From the NCBI RefSeq assembly GCF_009663395.1, contig NZ_QKNW01000001.1, positions 496,001 through 560,000 of the forward strand: a stretch of DNA of 64,000 bases, given 5' to 3'. Shown here piece by piece: positions 8,413 through 16,667 of the stretch. The first letter of the stretch is position 1. The number at the start of each line of letters is the position of its first letter. This DNA is from Halosegnis longus. GTDB taxonomy: Archaea > Halobacteriota > Halobacteria > Halobacteriales > Haloarculaceae. The translations under genes and the position numbers were made by a program. The notes below the pieces were generated by a model, which had not been told where the DNA came from, did no database searches, and was given only the letters and a program-made list of their open reading frames with translations.

Positions 8413-9425
8413 ACGCCGAGTTCGAGCGCGTCACGATGGCGCTTTCCGAGCCGTTCGAAATCGCGCGCGGCGTCCAAACGGAGAGCGAGAACGTCGTCGT
8501 GGAACTCACCCACGAGGGGGAGACGGGCGTCGGCGCGGCCGCACCGTCGACCCACTACGGCGAGACGGCCGACACGGTCGAGGCGGTTTTGCCCCGGCTG
8601 TTCGACGTTCTGCCGGCGGACCCGCACGATATCGACGCGGCACACGCAGCGATGGATGAAGCTGTCGGAGAAAATCCGGCGGCGAAGGCGGCCATCGACA
8701 TCGCGATGCACGACCTCGCGGCGACGCTGCACGACCTTCCACTCTACCGGTATCTCGGACTCGACCCGAGTTCGACCCCGACCTCCTCGTTCACCGTCGG
8801 GCTCGCGTCGACCGCAGAGATGGCCCGGAAGGCCGAGGCCGCGAGCGACGCCGGCTACGACGTGTTGAAAGTGAAGCTCGGCACCGACAGGGATACCGAG
8901 ATTGTCGAGACGCTCGCCGAGACGGCTCCGGACGCCCGGCTTCGAGTCGACGCGAACGAGGCGTGGACGCCCAAACAGGCGATTCGACTGTGTCGGAAGC
9001 TAGAGGGTCTCGTCGAGTTCGTCGAACAGCCCGTCCCGGCGGCAAATCCCGACGGCATGCGACGCGTGACCGAGCAGTCCCCGCTCCCGATTGCGGCCGA
9101 CGAGTCGCTCGTCGACCCCTCGGACGTGCCCGCCGTCGCCGATATCGCTGATATCGCGAACGTGAAGCTGATGAAATGCGGCGGGATTCGCCCGGCAATC
9201 GAGGCGTTTCACGCCGCCCGCGCCCACGGGCTGGAGACGATGCTCGGCTGCATGATCGAGTCGAACGCCGCCATCGCGGCGGGGGTCCAGCTCGCGCCGC
9301 TGCTCGATTACGCCGACCTCGACGGGGCGCTCCTGCTCGCAGAGGGGACAGACCCGTTCGACGGTCCGCCGGTCCCGTCCCTCGACCCGACGGGCGTCGT
9401 GGGCACGGGTGCGCGCCGGAACTGA
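8409..9425 (+). CDS. dgcA: Enolase-superfamily racemase, N-acetyl-D-glutamate racemase DgcA
   Basis: 338 residues from a GTG at 8409 that overlaps the dgcN stop. It belongs to the muconate-lactonising/dipeptide-epimerase group: catalytic VLKVKLG (K-x-K), metal ligands in RVDANEAW, VEQPV and AADESL, and the second-side KLMKCGG lysine. Such proteins are commonly annotated L-Ala-D/L-Glu epimerases. Coupling to dgcN argues that it racemises N-acetyl-D-glutamate to the L form. A muropeptide substrate is unlikely because haloarchaea have no peptidoglycan. Confidence 0.82.
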   Translation: MNAEFERVTMALSEPFEIARGVQTESENVVVELTHEGETGVGAAAPSTHYGETADTVEAVLPRLFDVLPADPHDIDAAHAAMDEAVGENPAAKAAIDIAMHDLAATLHDLPLYRYLGLDPSSTPTSSFTVGLASTAEMARKAEAASDAGYDVLKVKLGTDRDTEIVETLAETAPDARLRVDANEAWTPKQAIRLCRKLEGLVEFVEQPVPAANPDGMRRVTEQSPLPIAADESLVDPSDVPAVADIADIANVKLMKCGGIRPAIEAFHAARAHGLETMLGCMIESNAAIAAGVQLAPLLDYADLDGALLLAEGTDPFDGPPVPSLDPTGVVGTGARRN

Positions 9426-9431
9426 TTTTTA
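9426..9431 (+). promoter_or_regulatory. TATA-like element of the thioesterase gene
   Basis: The stretch TTTTTA lies 22-27 bases before the ATG at 9453, directly after the dgcA stop, suggesting a separate leaderless transcript. Confidence 0.4.
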
Positions 9432-9452
9432 CTGGTCGTCGGTGTCACCCGT

Positions 9453-9878
9453 ATGGGCCACTACGAGAAGCTCGAACGGATGTATCTCTCCTCGCCGACC
9501 AGCGAGGACTACGACGCCGATATCGACATCACCGAAGGGGAAGCAACGGTGACCGTCCCGGTACAGGAAAAGCAGTTCCACGCCGCCGGCGGCGTCCACG
9601 GCTCGGTTTACTTCAAAGTGCTCGACGACGCGGCTTTCTTCGCCGTGAACTCCCTCATCGAGGACGTGTTCGTGTTGACGACGAACTTCAACGTCCACCT
9701 GACGCGGCCCGTCTCGGAGGGGGAGATTCGCGCCGAGGGGCGGGTCGTCAACGAGAACCCCCGACAGCTCATCGGCGAGGCGGTCGCGTACGACGACGAC
9801 GGCAACCAGATTGCCCGCGGCTCGGGGACGTTCGCGAAGTCGAACTCGGAGCTGCGGCCGGAAATCGGCTACGAGTAG
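9453..9878 (+). CDS. PaaI-family hotdog thioesterase
   Basis: 141 residues, a single hotdog fold of the PaaI/acyl-CoA thioesterase type. The motif HAAGGVHGSVYFKVLDDAAF carries the HGG-like helix start and catalytic Asp, and NFNVHLTRPVSEGEIRAEG is the usual central strand pair. It probably hydrolyses an acyl- or phenylacyl-CoA; the substrate cannot be read from the sequence. It starts 27 bases after dgcA with its own promoter-like element, so it need not belong to that pair. Confidence 0.85.
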   Translation: MGHYEKLERMYLSSPTSEDYDADIDITEGEATVTVPVQEKQFHAAGGVHGSVYFKVLDDAAFFAVNSLIEDVFVLTTNFNVHLTRPVSEGEIRAEGRVVNENPRQLIGEAVAYDDDGNQIARGSGTFAKSNSELRPEIGYE

Positions 9879-9883
9879 CCGGG

Positions 9884-9903
9884 CGACGGCGAGACCGCCG
9901 TCG
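9884..9903. repeat. Inverted repeat after the thioesterase gene
   Basis: Perfect 8-base arms CGACGGCG and CGCCGTCG around a 4-base loop, six bases past the thioesterase stop. It has no T run, so it may be a weak terminator or an mRNA-end stabiliser. The rest of the 233-base gap to thrS holds no recognisable gene. Confidence 0.5.
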
Positions 9904-10081
9904 TCTGCTGGTCGGCGTCGAGTGTCGGGGCCGCGCTTCGAGCTCGGCAACCGCCCCGGAGCCGACCGGGTCCCGCAAGCGACGTGGTCGGCCGGCGTCG
10001 CCGGTGCTGGCTCGCCCCGCACTTCGCTCGTCGGGCGAACAGAGCGTGGGAAGTTCTAGCACGCGGCGCGCTCTCTAAACG

Positions 10082-10088
10082 CTTATAC
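10082..10088 (+). promoter_or_regulatory. TATA-like element of thrS
   Basis: CTTATAC sits 24-30 bases before the thrS ATG, consistent with a leaderless transcript. Confidence 0.5.
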
Positions 10089-10111
10089 GGCGCGTCCGGC
10101 TTCACGAACAC

Positions 10112-12055
10112 ATGAGCGACGTGACGGTCACGCTTCCCGACGGCTCCGAGTTGACGGTGCCCGAGGGGTCGAGTGTCGAGGACGTAGCATACGAAATCGG
10201 TCCCGGACTCGGGGCCGACACGGTGGCGGGGGTCATCAATGGCGACCTCGCAGACAAGCACGACGAGGTCGAGGACGGCGACCGGCTCGTCATCGTCACC
10301 GACCAGAGCGACGAGTATCTGCAGGTGTTGCGCCACTCCGCGGCCCACGTCTTCGCGCAGGCCCTCCAGCGGCTCCACCCCGAGGCGAAACTCACCATCG
10401 GGCCGCCGACCGACGACGGCTTTTACTACGACGTGACGAACGTCGACCTCGACGAGGAGGACCTCGCGGAAATCGAAGTCGAGATGGAAGAAATCATCGA
10501 GGCCGACTACGACATCGAGCGGGTCGAACGCTCGCGTGAGGACGCGCTCGCGACCTTCGAGGACAACGAGTACAAACGCGAGATTCTCAACGACGAGGCC
10601 GCAGACGCAGACACCGTCTCCTTCTACGTGCAGGACGACTGGGAGGACCTCTGTCAGGGGCCACACGTCGAGTCGACGGGCGAGATCGGCGCGGTGAAGC
10701 TGCTCAACGTCTCCTCGTCCTACTGGCGCGGCGACGAGGACAACGACACCCTCACGCGCGTCCACGGGACGGCCTTCGAGTCGGAAGGCGACTTGGAGGA
10801 GTTCATCCAGATGCGCGAGGAGGCAGAAGAGCGCGACCACCGGAAGATCGGCTCGGAGATGGACCTGTTTTCGATTCCGGACCACTCGCCCGGCTGTGTC
10901 CACTTCCACCCGCCCGGGATGGCGATTCGCCGCGAACTGGAGGAGTATATCCGCGCCAAGAACGACGAACTCGGCTACGAGGAGGTGTGGACGCCCGAAC
11001 TCAACAAGGCGGAGCTGTGGAAGCCGACGGGCCACTACGAGAACTTCACCGAGAACGGTGAGATGTTCAACTGGGAGCAGGACGACACCGAGTACGGCCT
11101 GAAGCCGATGAACTGCGCGAACCACGCGCACATCTACGACGACACCACCCACTCGTATCGCGACCTCCCGATTCGGCTCTCGGAGTTCGGCACCTGCTAC
11201 CGCAACGAGCAGTCTGGCGAGCTGTCGGGACTGCTCCGCGTGCGCGGGTTCACCCAAGACGACGGCCACGCGTTCATCCGCACGGACCAAATCGAAGGCG
11301 AGATTCGCGACGCGCTCCGCATCGTCCAGACCATCTACGGCGACTTCGGCTTCGACATCAGCTACAAGCTGGAGACCCGCGGCGAGGGAGCCGTCGGCAG
11401 CGAGGCGGTATGGAACAACGCGACGGACGCGCTGAAGGCCGCGATGGAGACGGAGAGTCTCGATTACGACATCGAGGACGGCGAAGCCGCCTTCTACGGG
11501 CCGAAAATCGGTATCGACGTGCACGACGCCATCGGCCGCGAGTGGACCGTCGGCACCATCCAGCTCGATTTCAACATCCCCCGCGAGCTCGACTTGACGT
11601 ACGTGGGCGAGGACAACGACGAACACCACCCGGTGATGGTGCACCGGGCGCTGCTCGGCTCCTTCGAGCGGTTCATGGGCGTGTTAATCGAGCACTTCAA
11701 GGGGAACTTCCCGACGTGGCTCGCGCCCGAGCAGGTCCGGATTCTCCCCATCTCGGAGGACCAGCTCGGCTACGCCCACCGCGTCAAAAACGAGCTCGGC
11801 GACCACCGCGTCGAGGTCGACGACCACGACTGGACCATCGGCCGGAAGATTCGCGCGGCCCACGACGACCGCGTGCCGTACATGCTCATCGTCGGTGGGA
11901 ACGAGGCCGAGGCCGGCACCGTCTCCGTGCGCGACCGCTTCGAGAACGAGCGCGACGACGTGGCGACCGACGAGTTCGCCGCCCACCTCGAGACTGAAAT
12001 CGAGTCGCGAACGATCGAGCCGGACTTCATCGCCGACAGCGAGTCCACCGAGTAG
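10112..12055 (+). CDS. thrS: Threonyl-tRNA synthetase, bacterial-type architecture
   Basis: 647 residues. Domains in order: TGS (about 1-62), a second additional editing domain with zinc-type residues His75, His79, Cys181 and His185, the class II catalytic core (about 240-540, with YGLKPMNCANHAHIY, FGTCYRNEQSGELSGLLRVRGF and QLDFNIP), and an anticodon-binding domain with the conserved APEQVRILPIS. The TGS plus HxxxH/CxxxH editing module is the bacterial-type N-terminus; many non-halophilic archaea have a D-aminoacyl-tRNA deacylase-like editing domain instead. It charges tRNA(Thr) and clears Ser-tRNA(Thr). It stands alone, convergent with the membrane gene at 12057. Confidence 0.95.
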   Translation: MSDVTVTLPDGSELTVPEGSSVEDVAYEIGPGLGADTVAGVINGDLADKHDEVEDGDRLVIVTDQSDEYLQVLRHSAAHVFAQALQRLHPEAKLTIGPPTDDGFYYDVTNVDLDEEDLAEIEVEMEEIIEADYDIERVERSREDALATFEDNEYKREILNDEAADADTVSFYVQDDWEDLCQGPHVESTGEIGAVKLLNVSSSYWRGDEDNDTLTRVHGTAFESEGDLEEFIQMREEAEERDHRKIGSEMDLFSIPDHSPGCVHFHPPGMAIRRELEEYIRAKNDELGYEEVWTPELNKAELWKPTGHYENFTENGEMFNWEQDDTEYGLKPMNCANHAHIYDDTTHSYRDLPIRLSEFGTCYRNEQSGELSGLLRVRGFTQDDGHAFIRTDQIEGEIRDALRIVQTIYGDFGFDISYKLETRGEGAVGSEAVWNNATDALKAAMETESLDYDIEDGEAAFYGPKIGIDVHDAIGREWTVGTIQLDFNIPRELDLTYVGEDNDEHHPVMVHRALLGSFERFMGVLIEHFKGNFPTWLAPEQVRILPISEDQLGYAHRVKNELGDHRVEVDDHDWTIGRKIRAAHDDRVPYMLIVGGNEAEAGTVSVRDRFENERDDVATDEFAAHLETEIESRTIEPDFIADSESTE

Positions 12056-12056
12056 C

Positions 12057-13058
12057 CTACGCCTCGGGATCGTCGTCCGCTCTGAGCATGAACGGGCCGG
12101 TCGTCAGCGTCCGCTGCGTGATGGTGACGATACGGAGCACGTAGGAGACGAGCAACAGGAACGGGAGAACCGCGAGTGTCACCGCGGCCGAGACGCCGAG
12201 CAGGAGATTCGAGACGCCGAGCGTCGCCCCCGGGATGTCGCCTGTATCGACGAACAGGAGCACCGCGACCGTGACGCCGAGTGCCGGCACGGCGGCCGAG
12301 AGAATCACGCGAGAGAGCCGGACGAGTTCGTTCTGGAAGTAGAGCCCGCGGACGTGTTCGCGGGCCGGGCCGAAGAACGTGAGCGCGTCGATGAAGGCGT
12401 CGAGCGCCTCGGTTCCCTCCTCGGTGAGCGCGTCGCCGTGCTCGCGGCGGAGCCGCCGGGCCTGGTGGACGCGGTAGGCGTAGTTGTAATCGAGGGCGGC
12501 CCGCAGCGCCGAGAACTCCAGGTAGCGTGCGCCTTCCAGTTGGGCGGCGACGGTGTCGGCGTTGGCGTCGTGTTCGCGGGTGAACTGCGCGACGCGCTCG
12601 CCGGTGATGCCCTCGGTGACGGTCTCGCGGAGCGTCTGTGCGCGGGCGTTCGTCTCACCGAGCAAGGCGCGCAGGAACTGTGCCGGCTCGGCGGGGGAGA
12701 CTCCACCGAGCAGTTCCTCCACGTCGCGGCGGAAATCGAGGGAGTCGCCGAGTCGCGTGCGGTGGTCGTCGAGGGTTCCGAGCTGCTGGGACAAGACGAG
12801 CTGGTCGATGGTGACGACGAGCGTCACGCCCGTGATGATGCCGGTAATGAGCCCCTCGAACACCGTCTCGACGGGGTCGGAGCCGGACATTACCACGCCG
12901 AGCGGCGAGGGGTCGAGCGTGCCGACGAGGATGAAGAAGGCGAACAGACAGCCCGCGAGCAGCCCGGCGACGGCCCACCGGTTCCCGTCGAGCAGGAGCC
13001 AGCGGCGCAGCCGCGTCTGTCCACCGGTCCGGGCCGTCCCGTTCGACGCCTCGGTCAT
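12057..13058 (-). CDS. Haloarchaeal four-helix membrane protein, paralogue A
   Basis: 333 residues, family not recognised. Two hydrophobic segments near the N-terminus (about 27-47 and 70-95, including TGVTLVVTIDQLVLSQQLG), a soluble helical central region of about 130 residues, and two more hydrophobic segments near the C-terminus (about 245-270 and 280-310). It is clearly homologous along its length to the next gene upstream (13105-14106), sharing VTLVxTxxQLVLSQxLG, FGPAREH and SYVLRIxTxTxxTLxxGPFxLR. The pair looks like a tandem duplication. It is one base past the thrS stop, in convergent orientation. Confidence 0.75.
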   Translation of the reverse strand: MTEASNGTARTGGQTRLRRWLLLDGNRWAVAGLLAGCLFAFFILVGTLDPSPLGVVMSGSDPVETVFEGLITGIITGVTLVVTIDQLVLSQQLGTLDDHRTRLGDSLDFRRDVEELLGGVSPAEPAQFLRALLGETNARAQTLRETVTEGITGERVAQFTREHDANADTVAAQLEGARYLEFSALRAALDYNYAYRVHQARRLRREHGDALTEEGTEALDAFIDALTFFGPAREHVRGLYFQNELVRLSRVILSAAVPALGVTVAVLLFVDTGDIPGATLGVSNLLLGVSAAVTLAVLPFLLLVSYVLRIVTITQRTLTTGPFMLRADDDPEA

Positions 13059-13104
13059 GCGAACCCGTTCGCGGGCGGACGCGAAAAAGTGGGGTGGCGC
13101 GGCG

Positions 13105-14106
13105 TCAGTCGTCGGTGCCCCGGAGGATGAACGGGCCGATCGAGAGGGTGTGTTTCGTCACCGTCGCGATGCGGAGCACGTACGACAGCAGGATGGCGAA
13201 GGGGACGAGTCCGATTGTCGCGCCGAGCGCGAAGACGAACACCAGCCCGTCGACGCCGAACGCGGCGGCCTCGAACGTCGCGACGTTGAAGTACGCCACC
13301 ATGAACAGCGAGACGACGAGGGCCGGAATCGCGGCCGTGAGAATCGTCCGCGACAGCGCCGTCAGCTCCCACTGGAAGTAGAGCGTCTTGAAGTGTTCAC
13401 GCGCGGGCCCGAACAGCGTCAGCGTGCGCCGCAGCGAGTCGAGCTGGTCGCTGGTCTCCTCGTCGAGTCGGTCGCCGAACTCGGCGTCGATGCGCTGGGT
13501 CTCGTACACCTTCCACGAGTAGTTGAAGTCCAACGCGGCGGACACCACGTCGAACTCGCCGAACGAAGCTCCGTCTAAGTCCTCGGCGACGGAGTCGGCG
13601 TTACCGACGATGCTCTCGGTGAGCGACTCGATTGCCTCGCCGGCCTCGCCGTCGGGCGCGTTCTGGCGGAGCGCCTCAGCCTGTTCGCCCGCCGTGCGGA
13701 CGAACGAGCCGAGAAACTGCGCGGGCTGTGCGGGCGCGACGGTGGTGTCAAGCACGTCGGCGGCGTCGCGGTGGAAGGTGACGGCCCCGTCCATCCGGTC
13801 GCGCTGGTCGCCGACAGCGCCGAGCTCCTGGGATAAGACGAGCTGGTTCAGCGTCAACACGAGCGTCACGCCGGTGATGGTGGCCGTGAGCAGCCCCTGG
13901 AACATCGTGTCGACGGAGTCGGTCTCGCGGAGCGTCACCTCCGCGCCCGGATACGCCTCACCGGCGACGAGCAGCGTCAGAAACACCAACAACAGCAACA
14001 CACCGGCGACGACCCGACGGTCGGCGTTCATCACCAGCCACAGCCGCCACTTCCCTTCGTCTGCACGCTCGCGCAGCGTGTCGTCCGGTCGGTTCTCCTC
14101 GTCCAT
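13105..14106 (-). CDS. Haloarchaeal four-helix membrane protein, paralogue B
   Basis: 333 residues, the same length and topology as its neighbour at 12057-13058: hydrophobic pairs at about 30-52 and 70-95, a soluble middle, and about 245-310 at the C-terminus. Conserved blocks include GVTLVLTLNQLVLSQELG, LTLFGPAREHFKTLYFQWEL and LLSYVLRIATVTKHTL. Function unknown. It follows the pspA gene with a short gap on the same strand, so a membrane-stress or transport accessory role can be suggested from context only. Confidence 0.75.
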   Translation of the reverse strand: MDEENRPDDTLRERADEGKWRLWLVMNADRRVVAGVLLLLVFLTLLVAGEAYPGAEVTLRETDSVDTMFQGLLTATITGVTLVLTLNQLVLSQELGAVGDQRDRMDGAVTFHRDAADVLDTTVAPAQPAQFLGSFVRTAGEQAEALRQNAPDGEAGEAIESLTESIVGNADSVAEDLDGASFGEFDVVSAALDFNYSWKVYETQRIDAEFGDRLDEETSDQLDSLRRTLTLFGPAREHFKTLYFQWELTALSRTILTAAIPALVVSLFMVAYFNVATFEAAAFGVDGLVFVFALGATIGLVPFAILLSYVLRIATVTKHTLSIGPFILRGTDD

Positions 14107-14142
14107 GTCGCTACTCCAGACGCCGACGAGAAAAAGCCCGGC

Positions 14143-14973
14143 CTACTTCGACTCGTCGTCCTGCAGCTCCGCGAGTTCCGCCTCCACGTCCGCGTCCGAC
14201 GACTCGGTCGCGTCGAGGTCTTCGAGCGCGTCGTCCTCGGTCTCTGTCGTCTCGGCGCTCGATTCGCTTTCGGTCTCCACGCCCTCCTGCTGGCGGAGCG
14301 TGTCGAGTTCGGACTCGATTTCGGCGTCGGCACGCCCGCTGTCGAGTTCCTTCTCGATGTCCGAGCGGTCGTCCATCGCGTTCTCCAGCGCGCCGGAGCC
14401 TTCGAGTTCGTCCATCGCCTCGGCGCGGGCCTCCATGTCTTGGGTCTGTTCGCGCGCCCGCTCGATGGAGCGGGACACGTCTTCCATCTCGTCGCCCGCG
14501 CCGGTCATCGCCTCGGAGACACGGGTGCTGGCCTCTGCGGCCTCGTAGCGCGCCTTCATCGTCTCCTTTTCCGTCTTGAACCGCTCGATCTGCTGTTGGA
14601 GTTCGTCCTTCTTGGAGACGAGGTTGTCCTGCGTCTGCTGGAGGTCGGCGATCTGTGTCTCCAGGTCCTCGATTTGGCTCATCTTGCTCTTCTTTTTTTC
14701 CAGTGCGCGCCGCGCGAGGTCCTCGCGGTCCTGCCGGACGGCTTCACGCGCCTGCTCGTTGTGTTTCTCGACGTTCTCCTCGAGCCGGCGCTTCTGGATT
14801 TCGAGCCGTTTCTTCTGAGTCGTCAGGTCGGCGATGCCCTGTTTCACGTCCTGCAACTCGTCGCGCATCTGCTCGTAGGAGTAATCGAGCTGTTCGCTGG
14901 GGTCTTCCGCGCTCGAGATGAGCGTGTTGAGCTTCGACCGGATGACGTACGACGCCCGCGAGAGGATTCCCAT
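14143..14973 (-). CDS. pspA: PspA/IM30 family membrane-associated coiled-coil protein
   Basis: 276 residues from the ATG at 14973. It opens with an amphipathic MGILSRASYVIRSKLNTLIS and continues as a long coiled coil to about residue 190 (QKKRLEIQKRRLEENVEKHN and similar), then a very acidic, Ser/Glu-rich tail. PspA/Vipp1 proteins are ESCRT-III relatives that polymerise on membranes and respond to membrane stress. The extended acidic tail is typical of halophilic adaptation. It is between the membrane paralogues and the trkH genes, all reading left. Confidence 0.88.
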   Translation of the reverse strand: MGILSRASYVIRSKLNTLISSAEDPSEQLDYSYEQMRDELQDVKQGIADLTTQKKRLEIQKRRLEENVEKHNEQAREAVRQDREDLARRALEKKKSKMSQIEDLETQIADLQQTQDNLVSKKDELQQQIERFKTEKETMKARYEAAEASTRVSEAMTGAGDEMEDVSRSIERAREQTQDMEARAEAMDELEGSGALENAMDDRSDIEKELDSGRADAEIESELDTLRQQEGVETESESSAETTETEDDALEDLDATESSDADVEAELAELQDDESK

Positions 14974-15017
14974 ACCATCCCTATGTGTCGGACAACTAAA
15001 ATCCTCAGCACCGGCCG

Positions 15018-16625
15018 CTACGACCGCCAGTACGAGGAGGTGAGCAACACGAGCACCGGGATAATCTCGAGTCGTCCAATCCACATCAGGAAGGTCATGA
15101 GCAGTTTCGAGGGGACGGGGAAGAACTCGTACGAGCCCATCGGTCCGAGCCGACCGAAGCCCGGCCCGACGTTCCCGACGGTGGAGGCGGCGGCGGCGAT
15201 ACCCTCAAACGCGCTCAGGTCGACCCCGGTGCGAGCCGCATCGAGCATCAACAGCGCCGCGCCGAAGCCGAAACAGAGCATATAGACGAGCGTGAACGTC
15301 TGGATACCACGGACCGCACGCTCGTCGATTGCGTTCCCGCCGAGCCGAACCGGCGAGACGGCCTCGGGGTGGACCGAGGTGAACAGCTCTCGTTTGATGC
15401 TCTTGATGATGACAATCCACCGGACGATTTTGATACCACCACCGGTTGATCCGGCGGAGCCGCCGACGAACATCGCAAACAGGAGGAGATACTTCAGCGG
15501 CTGTGACCACGCGTTGAAGTCGATGCTCGCGTAGCCGGTCGTCGTCACCATCGCGAGCACTTGGAAGATGGCGTGGCGCAGCGACGCCTCGATGTCGCCG
15601 GCGATACCGGAGTAGAAGTCGAGGGCACCCGGTCCAACGTCGGCACCACCGGTGAACAGCAGGGCCGCGAGGACGACCGAGAACACGCCGATGATACCCG
15701 AGTACGCACGAAACTCGATATCGTTGAGCAGCGCGCGCGGCTCACCCGAAAGCAGCCGCCACGTCAGCGCGAAGTTGACGCCCGCCGCGAACATGAACGG
15801 GATGATGAGCCACTGGACCGCCGCCGAGAACGCCTCGATGGAGCGCGCCTCGGGCGAGAAGCCGCCGGTCGGCATCGTCGTCAGCCCGTGGGCGACGGCG
15901 TTGTACGCGGCCGCGGCGTGGTCGGTGCCGGCCACGAGATTATCCATCGCAGGCGCGAGTCCGACGAGATGGAAGACGAAGAGCAGGACGATTTCGAGGG
16001 CGGTGATGCCGGCGTAGACGAGCCAGAGGACGCGGGCCGTCTCGGCGATGCGAGGCGTGAGCTTCTCGATGCCGGGGCCGGGGGCCTCGGCGTCCATCAG
16101 CTGTGCACCACCGACGGAAAGCTCAGGGAGGATGGCGATAGCGAGCACGACGATACCCATCCCACCGAGCCACTGGGTGAGCTGTCGCCACAACAACAGC
16201 GCGTGGGAATGTTGCTCGAAGGAGATATCCCCCATGACGGTCGCGCCGGTCGTGGTGAAGCCGGACATCGACTCGAACAGCGCGTTCACCGGATGGGCGA
16301 GCGTGCTGTCGGTTCCCATCCCGGCGATGAGATACGGAAGGGTGCCGACGGCGGCGATGGCCAGCCACGTGAGCGCGACCATGAGCAGCGCTTCGCGCCC
16401 GCCGAGGTCGGGGTCGGGGTCAAGCTGTTCGATAGCGAAGCCGAGGAGAAACGTCGCGACGACGGCGATAGCGAAGGTGAGGATATCGTCGCCGTACAGC
16501 AGGGCGACGACGAGGGGGACACACAGCGGGACGGCGAGATACTTGAGGACGCGCCCGGTCAGGGCGACGCTGGTCCGCCACTCGACGCGGACGCCCCCAC
16601 CAGAGCCGATACTCAGGAGTGACAC
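15018..16625 (-). CDS. trkH: TrkH-family potassium transporter subunit 1
   Basis: 535 residues from a GTG at 16625; the later V codons near residue 12 are GTC, so this is the usable start. Multi-pass membrane protein with repeated M1-P-M2 units. Selectivity-filter-like segments are visible as SGFTTTGATVMGD, GLTTMPTGGFSPE, MVTTTGYASID and TVGNVGPGFG. It forms the K+ pore of the Trk system and needs a TrkA-type regulator, present two genes upstream. It is paralogous to the adjacent 16668-18152 gene. Confidence 0.93.
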   Translation of the reverse strand: MSLLSIGSGGGVRVEWRTSVALTGRVLKYLAVPLCVPLVVALLYGDDILTFAIAVVATFLLGFAIEQLDPDPDLGGREALLMVALTWLAIAAVGTLPYLIAGMGTDSTLAHPVNALFESMSGFTTTGATVMGDISFEQHSHALLLWRQLTQWLGGMGIVVLAIAILPELSVGGAQLMDAEAPGPGIEKLTPRIAETARVLWLVYAGITALEIVLLFVFHLVGLAPAMDNLVAGTDHAAAAYNAVAHGLTTMPTGGFSPEARSIEAFSAAVQWLIIPFMFAAGVNFALTWRLLSGEPRALLNDIEFRAYSGIIGVFSVVLAALLFTGGADVGPGALDFYSGIAGDIEASLRHAIFQVLAMVTTTGYASIDFNAWSQPLKYLLLFAMFVGGSAGSTGGGIKIVRWIVIIKSIKRELFTSVHPEAVSPVRLGGNAIDERAVRGIQTFTLVYMLCFGFGAALLMLDAARTGVDLSAFEGIAAAASTVGNVGPGFGRLGPMGSYEFFPVPSKLLMTFLMWIGRLEIIPVLVLLTSSYWRS

Positions 16626-16667
16626 GGCGGGTCAGACTTGCGGCGTGAGCAAGAATCCATCGTCTCT

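Noticed and set aside
8409-9425. Muropeptide L-Ala-D/L-Glu epimerase
   Set aside because: No peptidoglycan in haloarchaea and the gene is coupled to dgcN.
9869-11644. 591-residue minus-strand open frame opposite thrS
   Set aside because: Val/Arg-rich translation antisense to a secure gene, typical of high-G+C shadow frames.
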